A stretch of DNA of 6,082 nt from Gammaproteobacteria bacterium. GTDB lineage: Bacteria > Pseudomonadota > Gammaproteobacteria > Pseudomonadales > Azotimanducaceae. The stretch spans positions 42,276 through 48,357 of the forward strand of contig PAMR01000005.1 of the NCBI GenBank assembly GCA_002708205.1. The letters are read 5' to 3'. The translations under genes and the position numbers were made by a program. Under the pieces are notes generated by a model, which saw only the letters and a list, made by a program, of their open reading frames with translations, was not told where the DNA came from and did no database searches. How positions within the stretch are numbered: position 1 is the first letter of the stretch; the number at the start of each line of letters is the position of its first letter. Of the stretch, positions 1 through 5,759 are shown in pieces.

Positions 1-588
1 CTCAATCCTAACATTTTCATTCGTTTCAGCGTACGCACGGCCATTCTGGGATATGCCTTGCCAGGATTAGTTCTAGCGATTGGACTAATGGGCCCACTTA
101 TGGAGGTCGACAAATGGATATCGCCAATTTTAGTTCGCTGGTTCGACATACCACCAAAACTCTGGATAACCGGAACAATTGCTTCTTTGATATTCGTGTA
201 TGCGGCAAGGTTTCTAACAATAGCGTTTAACAGTTGTGAGAGCGGCATGGCCCAAATCCATCCCCAACTGGATAATGCTGCACGATCCTTGGGGGCCTCC
301 CCACTAAAAGTACTTCGAAAGGTACATGTACCACTTTTGCTGCCGGCAATTTTTACAGCATCGCTCCTCGTTTTCATTGATGTCATTAAGGAATTACCGG
401 CCACGCTGGTTCTCAGGCCCTTTAATTTTGAAACCCTAGCTACTCGCGCATATCGCTTAGCTTCTGACGAACGCATAGGTCAAGCCTCAACGGCTGCCGT
501 TACAATCGTCCTTCTTGGACTTATTCCGGCACTACTAGTTAGTTACCAAACGTTCCGAAAAAAAGCACCCGGGCAATCATTAAATTAG
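1..588 (+). CDS. ABC transporter permease, iron(III) FbpB/SfuB-like (3' part)
   Basis: This is an inner-membrane permease subunit of a binding-protein-dependent importer, most like the Fe(III) FbpB/SfuB/HitB group. The reading frame is open from base 1, so the 5' end lies outside the window; 195 residues are visible. About four hydrophobic segments are seen, near residues 13-36, 55-76, 111-131 and 164-184. The cytoplasmic EAA loop that docks to the ATPase is at about 92-111 (NAA, then Gly98, then V-x-V-P), with Asn replacing the usual Glu. The stretch KELPATLVLRPFNFETLAT just after it is characteristic of iron-type permeases. Family members of this type are usually about 500-560 residues with two EAA loops, so this is probably the second half of a fused permease. 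Substrate assignment is by family resemblance; thiamine or other ThiP-like substrates are less likely. The binding protein and ATPase genes are not in the window. The gene ends 18 bases before the convergent gene's stop, with no clear terminator hairpin between. Confidence 0.88.
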   Translation, partial: LNPNIFIRFSVRTAILGYALPGLVLAIGLMGPLMEVDKWISPILVRWFDIPPKLWITGTIASLIFVYAARFLTIAFNSCESGMAQIHPQLDNAARSLGASPLKVLRKVHVPLLLPAIFTASLLVFIDVIKELPATLVLRPFNFETLATRAYRLASDERIGQASTAAVTIVLLGLIPALLVSYQTFRKKAPGQSLN

Positions 589-606
589 CGCTATCGATGC
601 ACTGAT

Positions 607-1173
607 TTATTCGCGAGGAAATGGGGTAGGCTCACCTTCCGCAGTCTCTATGTCGAATGTATTCAAGGTCATGGATACAAACGTATAGAAACCCACCGTC
701 ATAATTAGTTCGATGAGACCCTGTTCACCAAATGTCGCAACGGCTTGATCATACAGCCCCTTCTCGACCTCGTGATTTCGATGAAGAGAGGTCGCTATAT
801 CGTAGATCAGAAGTTCTTTTTGGCTACCGGCTCTAGGGCGAGACTCGGCAAAAATATCAGCGATCACTTCATCAGAGATTCCGTACTCCTTCGCCATACG
901 CTCGTGACTCACCCATTCCACATTGCTTCGCCAAAATCGGGCCGTCACCAATATACTCAATTCCACCAATCCTCGATCTAAAGTGGTACGTTGCCAAATA
1001 AAGTTCCCAAGACTGACTGCCCGGTGACAAAGTTCGGGACTGCGAATCCACACGTCAAACGGTCCCCCTATTTGACCATCCCTATCTGGGCTTCGCATTT
1101 TTTCAAGCCGATCAAATTGTTGTTGTTGTTCGGGAGAAAGTTCTGACCGCGTCTTTTTCGTTAACCGACTCAT
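607..1173 (-). CDS. Carboxymuconolactone decarboxylase family protein (CxxC-lacking)
   Basis: This is a 188-residue, all-helical protein of the carboxymuconolactone decarboxylase (CMD)/AhpD-like superfamily. The core pattern at residues 71-98 (Glu71, LVTARFW, Glu86-Trp87, His90) matches the CMD segment E-L-A-I-L-V-T-A-R. The Cys-x-x-Cys pair of AhpD-type peroxidase partners is absent; the only Cys is at 49. A thiol-redox role is therefore unlikely, and the subgroup's reaction is not known to me. The protein looks soluble, with no signal peptide. The N-terminal 35 residues are charged and carry a short Gln run (residues 16-19) written with repeated CAA codons. The ATG at 1171-1173 is preceded by an AAGGA Shine-Dalgarno about 6 bases upstream. 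It diverges from the GH172 gene and converges on the permease, so it is probably a single-gene transcript. Family assignment is firm; function is open. Confidence 0.85.
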   Translation of the reverse strand: MSRLTKKTRSELSPEQQQQFDRLEKMRSPDRDGQIGGPFDVWIRSPELCHRAVSLGNFIWQRTTLDRGLVELSILVTARFWRSNVEWVSHERMAKEYGISDEVIADIFAESRPRAGSQKELLIYDIATSLHRNHEVEKGLYDQAVATFGEQGLIELIMTVGFYTFVSMTLNTFDIETAEGEPTPFPRE

Positions 1174-1230
1174 TACATTTCCTTAGTGTGAAGCTATCGT
1201 ATTGTGCCCATTTAGTAGAAAAACTGGTTC

Positions 1231-1256
1231 AATCACGAGTTGAAAAACTCGTCATT
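1231..1256. repeat. Interrupted inverted repeat upstream of the GH172 gene
   Basis: ACGAGTT (1235-1241) and AACTCGT (1246-1252) are perfect reverse complements around a GAAA loop. Beyond a C:C mismatch the arms extend by AAT/ATT. It lies in the 103-base divergent spacer, 20 bases before the ATG at 1277. It could be an operator for a dimeric regulator, or an RNA hairpin with a GNRA-type tetraloop in the 5' leader. No U-tract follows, so it is not a typical terminator. Role is inferred from position only. Confidence 0.5.
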
Positions 1257-1276
1257 TAGAACATATTGAGACATTT

Positions 1277-2413
1277 ATGAACAATCACAACCTAGCAATA
1301 CTGCGTAATGCGACAACTCACCGCGAGTCTTCATGGGATCAAACTGGACGAAACAATGATGCGTGGAACATCGCTCCTGGTGAAACAAAAGTATTAGCTG
1401 ACTTAGAAGGGCCAGGATGTATAACACACCTGTGGCTAACACAACGCAATCACTATCGGGAATGTCTCTTAAGGTTCACATGGGATAATGCTAAACGCCC
1501 GAGTGTAGTATGTCCTTTAGGTGATTTTTTTGGGCTTGGTCATGGCATTGTAAATTCGTATCAGTCCCAACTTTTCACCGCTTCTACAAGGATGAACAAT
1601 CGGTTTAATGAAGGGTGTGCTTTAAATTGTTACGTTGCAATGCCTTTTCGAGAAAGAGCTCGTATAGAACTTATTAATGAAAGTAAGGAAGAGCATCGCC
1701 AATATTTTTACGTGGATTACGAAAAACGTGCCGTATCTGAAAACGAAGCATACTTTCATGCCGAATTCCGAAGACAAAATCCATTTGGCGGGTGGGGTCA
1801 CGAAATTACCGTAAACACACCGGAATCTAACGCTTCTAACAAGGAGCGACTGGCGTGGGAGAATAACTACGTTATTGCCTCAGCCGTCGGACGAGGACAT
1901 TACATCGGTTGTAATCTCTCCGTTACTAACCTTCAGGGGACTTGGTGGGGTGAAGGAGACGATATGATCTGGGTAGATGGTTACAAGTGGCCGCCTGAAT
2001 TGCACGGCACCGGATCCGAGGATTATCTCAATCAGGCCTGGGGCATGCAGGACAATGCCTTTATGAGAAACGGATCATCGATCTACGAACACAATACGCG
2101 CGGGTACCAAACGAGTTATGTGCATCATTTGGAAAATCCCATACATTTCCAACGTGAAATAAAAGCCACTATTGAACACGGCCATGCCAATCATCTTGCC
2201 AATGAAATGTCGAGCGTTGCCTACTGGTACGGAGACGTTCCTCGAGGAGTTAAGTCACCACCACCCGTAAAAAAAAGAATGCCTATAAGACGTGATATAG
2301 CATCGGGAGAGTGGCTTATCACAACTTCAGAGAAAAATAATTCACGTGCCGTTCGGCGCACGCGCGAAATGCTGTCGATGAAGACAGCTTGGAAAAATCG
2401 GAACAAACCATAG
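1277..2413 (+). CDS. GH172 / DUF2961 family glycoside hydrolase-like protein
   Basis: This 378-residue protein resembles the DUF2961 family, now glycoside hydrolase family 172, whose characterised members act on alpha-D-fructofuranosides, difructose dianhydride I or D-arabinofuranosides. The family landmarks seen are an N-terminal SSWDQTGRNNDAW segment (19-31), GPGCITHLW (46-54), GDFFGLGHG (82-90) and the signature GTGSEDY (244-250). Glu248 in that signature, and Glu271 23 residues later, fit the two catalytic glutamates reported for GH172 enzymes; that mapping is from memory and not aligned here. The end of the family domain (VAYWYGDVPRG, then PPPV and RMPI) is present. It is followed by a basic tail of about 45 residues rich in Arg and Lys that I do not recognise. 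No signal peptide is visible, so a cytoplasmic enzyme on imported substrate is likely. The ATG has only a weak GAG Shine-Dalgarno 6 bases upstream. It lies 21 bases before the AroQ-like gene. The substrate cannot be called from sequence. Confidence 0.85.
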   Translation: MNNHNLAILRNATTHRESSWDQTGRNNDAWNIAPGETKVLADLEGPGCITHLWLTQRNHYRECLLRFTWDNAKRPSVVCPLGDFFGLGHGIVNSYQSQLFTASTRMNNRFNEGCALNCYVAMPFRERARIELINESKEEHRQYFYVDYEKRAVSENEAYFHAEFRRQNPFGGWGHEITVNTPESNASNKERLAWENNYVIASAVGRGHYIGCNLSVTNLQGTWWGEGDDMIWVDGYKWPPELHGTGSEDYLNQAWGMQDNAFMRNGSSIYEHNTRGYQTSYVHHLENPIHFQREIKATIEHGHANHLANEMSSVAYWYGDVPRGVKSPPPVKKRMPIRRDIASGEWLITTSEKNNSRAVRRTREMLSMKTAWKNRNKP

Positions 2414-2419
2414 CCCATT

Positions 2420-2427
2420 AGGAGAGG
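2420..2427 (+). promoter_or_regulatory. Ribosome binding site fixing a GTG start
   Basis: AGGAGAGG sits 7 bases before the GTG at 2435. It is the strongest Shine-Dalgarno in the neighbourhood and supports GTG as the real start. It lies just after the GH172 stop (2411-2413), consistent with co-transcription. Confidence 0.8.
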
Positions 2428-2434
2428 AAAGCGC

Positions 2435-2857
2435 GTGAAAAAAATACTCGTCATTCAAGGCGCCGGATTAGACGAAAGAGGGAAGTCTCAAATAGAGATA
2501 TTTGGCCCCGAGACTCTTGAAGAAATTAATGCTGCTATCTCATCGCTTAGTTCCGAATTGGACTTAGAAATCGATATTGTCCAATCGAACAACGAAGCCA
2601 AAGTCGCTAACATGATCGACCGTATTGACGATTCGTTTGATGCTATTCTCATTAACCCCGGTGGATTCACCTCGAGTAAGGGAGTTCTAACGGATGCCAT
2701 AGCAAATTCGAGTACACCCACCTACGAGATTCACGCATCAAATCCGACTCAAAGAGGGGTGACATCGACTCTTCTTCCCCACTGTAAAGGAGGTGTTTGC
2801 GGTTTTGGATACGATGGCTACCGTATCGCTCTATCCGCAATATCGGCGCAATCATGA
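2435..2857 (+). CDS. AroQ-like (type II 3-dehydroquinase fold) protein with altered active site
   Basis: This 140-residue flavodoxin-like protein aligns by eye end to end with type II 3-dehydroquinate dehydratase, which is about 145-150 residues. Matching parts are the first strand (KILVIQGAGL), E-I-F-G (21-24), Q-S-N-N-E (50-54), I-N-P-G-G-F-T (73-79), E-I-H-x-S-N (98-103) and CGFGYDGY (122-129). Kept catalytic or binding positions are Asn74, Glu98, His100, Ser102-Asn103 and Arg107. Altered ones are the loop Arg (now Ser18), the catalytic Tyr (now Phe23) and the His after the conserved Thr (now Ser80). The GPNLNLLG motif has become GAGLDERG. In studied enzymes the loop Arg and Tyr are needed for dehydration, so normal shikimate-pathway activity is doubtful. 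A different substrate or a binding role is more likely. It starts with GTG behind a strong ribosome binding site and is probably transcribed with the GH172 gene. The fold call is firm; the function is unknown, so no symbol is given. Confidence 0.82.
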   Translation: MKKILVIQGAGLDERGKSQIEIFGPETLEEINAAISSLSSELDLEIDIVQSNNEAKVANMIDRIDDSFDAILINPGGFTSSKGVLTDAIANSSTPTYEIHASNPTQRGVTSTLLPHCKGGVCGFGYDGYRIALSAISAQS

Positions 2858-2871
2858 ATTTTCTGGTAAGT

Positions 2872-2895
2872 TACGACATAGTCGTATTTAAATAC
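2872..2895. repeat. Two overlapping palindromes in the spacer before the deacylase gene
   Basis: TACGAC (2872-2877) and GTCGTA (2881-2886) form a perfect 6-base inverted repeat around ATA. The perfect 12-base palindrome GTATTTAAATAC (2884-2895) shares the bases GTA with it. They lie in the 99 bases between the AroQ-like stop and the deacylase ATG. This suggests an operator site or alternative RNA hairpins. Without a T-run a terminator is unlikely. Function is inferred only. Confidence 0.45.
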
Positions 2896-2919
2896 ATCGA
2901 ATTATTGGTAAACCAACGT

Positions 2920-2934
2920 CGCACTTCGGGTGCG
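2920..2934 (+). repeat. Short hairpin just upstream of the deacylase ribosome binding site
   Basis: CGCAC and GTGCG pair around TTCGG (5-base stem, 5-base loop). An alternative fold closes a C(UUCG)G tetraloop with one bulged G. It ends 7 bases before the AG-rich ribosome binding region, so it could influence translation or mRNA stability. The stem is short, and this may be chance. Confidence 0.35.
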
Positions 2935-2941
2935 TCGCTGC

Positions 2942-2951
2942 AAGGGAGAGA
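2942..2951 (+). promoter_or_regulatory. Ribosome binding site deciding the deacylase start
   Basis: The purine-rich AGGGAGAGAG precedes the ATG at 2957. Its GGAG core is 9 bases upstream. This favours 2957 over an in-frame GTG at 2930, which would place the ribosome site inside the coding region and add nine residues unlike the family's N-terminus. Confidence 0.75.
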
Positions 2952-2956
2952 GGGGG

Positions 2957-4621
2957 ATGGCACACGATTTAGTGATTCGGAAAGGAACAATTGTTGACGG
3001 TACGGGTAACGATCCGTTCGAGGGTGACGTTGCGATAGATGGCAATGTCATTACTAAAATAGGGGAGGTTACCGATCAGGGAAAAGAAGAGATTAACGCC
3101 AGCGGAAATGCTGTTACGCCAGGGTTTGTAGACTTACATACGCACCTCGACGCTCAGATTGGCTGGGATCCGCAGATGACATCTGTGACCTGGCATGGAG
3201 TAACAACGGCACTTCTCGGTAACTGCGGAGTCACATTTGCCCCATGTCGCAAAGACGATCGAGATTTTCTCGCAGGAATGATGGAGACCGTGGAAGATAT
3301 TCCAAAACACGCAATTTTGACCGGTCTACCCTGGGACTGGGAATCATACGGGGGTTACCTTGACTCCATAGAACGTCTTGGCCCGATGATCAATGTCGCG
3401 GGTTTAGTCGGACATAGTGCAACGCGCACATATGTCATGGGTGAACGAGCCATCGAAGAACAGGCAACACCTGAAGAGATACAGCAGATTGCTGCACTGG
3501 CTGGACAGTCAGTCAAAGAAGGGGCCTTGGGTTTTTCAATCAATCGACATCCAGGCCACGTTTTACCGGATGGGCGTCCGATTCCAGGAACTTTTGCTAG
3601 TCGAGAGGAATTAATCGCCATCTCTGAGGCTGTTGGTGAACACGGCGGTCTAATGCAGACCGTACCCAATTTCGGGGATGTTGACACTGAAATGGACATC
3701 ATGGAAGAAGAAGGCAAATCCAGCCGATTGCTATTTAGTGCTATTTCAGAGCACTCGATTCATCTCAATGATCGAGTGAGTGCTATGCGTGAAAAAGGCG
3801 TTGATGTTACAGCGGTAACTGTGCCACGAAGTGGCGGTGGTATCGGCGGACTAGCCAACGACAATTTCTTTAATACCTGGCGCACTCAGTCATGGATAGA
3901 GCTAAAGAAACTCGACTTTGAAGGCCGCATTAACGCATTAAAAGACGGCGAACTCCGTAACCGCCTAGTGCAAGAAGTTAAAGACCGGAAAGACCACGAC
4001 GCCGTTTTGAAAGCGACCAAACGTTACTACCCATTAGGGAATGATGATCGCCCAACCTATACCCAACCTCGTAACGAGAGTCTCTTCGATATAGCGGAAG
4101 CAGCGGGCGAGCACCCTGTTGAGTCTTTCCTCCGTATCATGCTGGAAACAGACGGTAAGGCGCTCTTCCACATGCGTGGATTCAATGTCAATCTCGACCA
4201 ACTCGAAGAAATGATCACAACTGACTGGGCAATGCCAGGCCTCGGTGACGCTGGTGCTCACGTGAGCCAAATGATCGACTCGGGCTGGTCTACGTTTGTT
4301 CTTTCCCACTGGCACCGGGACGCTGGTGTATATTCGATCCAAGAGGCCGTGCGACGAATAGCCGCCGAGCCCGCACGAGTGCTCGGCCTACAAGACCGAG
4401 GTACCATTGCGATCGGGAAGCGCGCAGATCTGAACGTGATAGATATGAGCACTCTAGCGGAACGCCAACCCTACATCGCTCATGATTTCCCGGGAGGTGC
4501 GCCACGTTATCTACAGCGGGCCCGAGGCTATCAAGCCACGGTATGTAATGGACAAGTAATTCTTCGGGATGACGAGCATACTGGCGTTTGTTCCGGTGAG
4601 GTATTACGTAACGGTCGATAA
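2957..4621 (+). CDS. N-acyl-D-amino-acid deacylase-type amidohydrolase (family 3)
   Basis: This predicted metal-dependent amidohydrolase has 554 residues counted from the ATG at 2957. The family's reaction is removal of the acyl group from N-acyl-D-amino acids, though many members have unknown substrates. The N-terminus (DLVIRKGTIVDGTG) is the small beta-sandwich typical of the superfamily. The barrel begins with FVDLHTHLDAQ, whose His61 and His63 form the H-x-H metal site. The Cys90 ligand sits in GNCGVTFAPC, as in D-aminoacylases. The late catalytic Asp is Asp431 in GDAGAH. The closing strand GTIAIGKRADLNVID is typical. Where classical D-aminoacylases have a T-H-x-R metal-His strand, this protein reads M-Q-T-V (233-236), so that ligand appears missing. 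His266 and His269 follow. At 554 residues it is longer than the roughly 480-500 of D-aminoacylase proper. No signal peptide is seen, so it is cytoplasmic. It follows the AroQ-like gene by 99 bases and may be in the same unit or have its own promoter. A strong terminator follows. Confidence 0.88.
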   Translation: MAHDLVIRKGTIVDGTGNDPFEGDVAIDGNVITKIGEVTDQGKEEINASGNAVTPGFVDLHTHLDAQIGWDPQMTSVTWHGVTTALLGNCGVTFAPCRKDDRDFLAGMMETVEDIPKHAILTGLPWDWESYGGYLDSIERLGPMINVAGLVGHSATRTYVMGERAIEEQATPEEIQQIAALAGQSVKEGALGFSINRHPGHVLPDGRPIPGTFASREELIAISEAVGEHGGLMQTVPNFGDVDTEMDIMEEEGKSSRLLFSAISEHSIHLNDRVSAMREKGVDVTAVTVPRSGGGIGGLANDNFFNTWRTQSWIELKKLDFEGRINALKDGELRNRLVQEVKDRKDHDAVLKATKRYYPLGNDDRPTYTQPRNESLFDIAEAAGEHPVESFLRIMLETDGKALFHMRGFNVNLDQLEEMITTDWAMPGLGDAGAHVSQMIDSGWSTFVLSHWHRDAGVYSIQEAVRRIAAEPARVLGLQDRGTIAIGKRADLNVIDMSTLAERQPYIAHDFPGGAPRYLQRARGYQATVCNGQVILRDDEHTGVCSGEVLRNGR

Positions 4622-4647
4622 AGTACTATCGAGTAGTTAGTTCAAAT

Positions 4648-4680
4648 AAAAAGGCCGCGCCTGTGGGCGTCGGCCTTTTT
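4648..4680. terminator. Rho-independent terminator, probably bidirectional
   Basis: AAAAAGGCCG (4648-4657) pairs with CGGCCTTTTT (4671-4680). An inner CGCC/GGCG stem follows with a TGTG loop, and T4670 is the only bulge. A T-run ends the + side, and the A-run gives the same on the - strand. It sits 26 bases after the deacylase stop and 17 bases beyond the convergent propeller gene's stop, so it can end both transcripts. Confidence 0.93.
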
Positions 4681-4697
4681 GTTTCTAGTAACTGAAA

Positions 4698-5672
4698 CTA
4701 ACCTTTAACGCGAGCGAACTTCTGCAAAGACGCTACATCAAGCGGAACGAGCCCGAATCGGCCACCACCGTTGTATATCACTTCGGCGACATACAGATCG
4801 CCCTTTGAATCCGCCCATATACCGTGCGGGGCAAAAAAATTGCCAGGTACAACTGGATCCTTTTCGCCAAAACGTGTGTGAACGATTCCTTCCAAGGTCA
4901 TGATACTAACGCGTGCGTGCGGAGTGTGCGGCAACACTTCGACATTGGGACCTTTGCCAGCGATTTCTCCTAACTCAGCAACGAATAGATTTTCGTCTCG
5001 ATCAATGAATAAATCATCCGGTCGGATGCAATCTGTAAAGACAGACAAGTAATTCCCGTCGGTATCGAAAATCTGCACGCGAGAATTTTCTCGGTCCGCC
5101 ACATACACTCTGTCGTGTCGATCAACCGCTATCGCATGAGGAAGATTAAATTCTCCAGGGCCATCTCCAGGTTCCCCCCAGGAATGGAGGTAATCCCCAT
5201 CACTAGAAAATTTATGGACACGTGCATTTCCATACCCATCGGACACATACAGATCGCCCGCCACGGAAAGAGCAACATTAGTCACCATATTGAACGGCCC
5301 TGCTCCGCGCTGCACAGGCTTTTCTCCTTGAACAAAACCAGTATCGGATGGTTGATTTGGCGTCCCTAGAGTTCTGATAAGTGTTCCGTCCGGTTCAAAT
5401 ATCCGAACCGTGTGATCAAAATTATCGGCACAATAGACCCTATCGTCGGGCCCGATATAGATGCCATGGGGATTCGTAAAAACACCCTCACCCCAGGATT
5501 CAATGAATGTACCGTCCCCGTCAAAAATAATCATCGGGTGGTCTCCACGGTTGAAAGCGTACACACGATCTTGCGAATCGGTCGCTACTCCAGCCACTTC
5601 GACAAAGCTCCAGCCTTGGGGCAACTGCTCCCATCCCTCGATAACTTCGTATTCGATCTTATTTATTGCCAT
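4698..5672 (-). CDS. NHL-repeat beta-propeller, peptidyl-alpha-hydroxyglycine lyase (PAL)-like
   Basis: This 324-residue protein is built of NHL repeats forming a six-bladed propeller, with blades starting near residues 27, 68, 129, 177, 217 and 281. It resembles the PAL domain of peptidylglycine amidating enzyme, which cleaves a peptidyl-alpha-hydroxyglycine to a peptide amide and glyoxylate. Segments recalled from mammalian PAL match: NRGDH (41-45), SDGYGNARV (144-152), PHAIAV (178-183), VADRENSRVQIF (191-202) and PHGI (282-285). On this basis Arg42, Tyr147 and zinc-type His69, His179 and His283 align with the catalytic Arg, Tyr and three His of PAL. The Met two residues before the third His is Ala281 here. 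No signal peptide or membrane segment is present, so it is cytoplasmic, unlike secretory PAL. No monooxygenase (PHM) domain is present. The ATG has a GGGGA ribosome site about 6 bases upstream. The propeller fold is firm and lyase activity is plausible. A non-enzymatic propeller is the alternative. Confidence 0.87.
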   Translation of the reverse strand: MAINKIEYEVIEGWEQLPQGWSFVEVAGVATDSQDRVYAFNRGDHPMIIFDGDGTFIESWGEGVFTNPHGIYIGPDDRVYCADNFDHTVRIFEPDGTLIRTLGTPNQPSDTGFVQGEKPVQRGAGPFNMVTNVALSVAGDLYVSDGYGNARVHKFSSDGDYLHSWGEPGDGPGEFNLPHAIAVDRHDRVYVADRENSRVQIFDTDGNYLSVFTDCIRPDDLFIDRDENLFVAELGEIAGKGPNVEVLPHTPHARVSIMTLEGIVHTRFGEKDPVVPGNFFAPHGIWADSKGDLYVAEVIYNGGGRFGLVPLDVASLQKFARVKG

Positions 5673-5709
5673 AAGTTTCCCCTTTATGTCCCTTCAACCC
5701 AGCTTCTCG

Positions 5710-5717
5710 ATTAGAAT
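5710..5717. promoter_or_regulatory. Possible divergent -10 elements between propeller and larA genes
   Basis: The 87-base divergent spacer (5673-5759) should hold promoters for both genes. TAGAAT (5712-5717) on the + strand and TCTAAT (5710-5715) on the - strand each match 5 of 6 bases of TATAAT. They overlap, and would give leaders of about 30-36 bases. No convincing -35 box stands at the right distance on either strand (a TTGTGT lies 19 bases from the - strand box), so this is only a candidate. Confidence 0.25.
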
Positions 5718-5759
5718 CCCATTCCCCAATAGTTACACAAAACGGATTTCGTACGGGAT

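Noticed and set aside
589..606. Terminator between the convergent permease and CMD genes
   Set aside because: No stable stem followed by a T-run can be found in or around this 18-base gap.
1174..1276. Sigma-70 promoters in the divergent spacer (for example a TTGAAC with CACAAT on the - strand, TTGAAA with CATATT on the + strand)
   Set aside because: Spacing of 20 bases for the first and a nearly leaderless transcript for the second, each with only 4 of 6 matches per box; not convincing.
2930..2956. GTG at 2930 as an alternative start of the deacylase
   Set aside because: The added residues are basic and unlike the family N-terminus, and the strong ribosome site lies inside that extension, directly before the ATG at 2957.
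2797..2997. A 66-codon + strand open frame, including an ATG overlapping the AroQ-like stop codon (ATGA at 2854)
   Set aside because: No ribosome site of its own, a composition unlike a protein family, and it runs into the deacylase start in another frame.
3355..3717. A 120-codon - strand open frame inside the deacylase gene
   Set aside because: Ser/Pro-rich shadow of a well-supported gene on the + strand.
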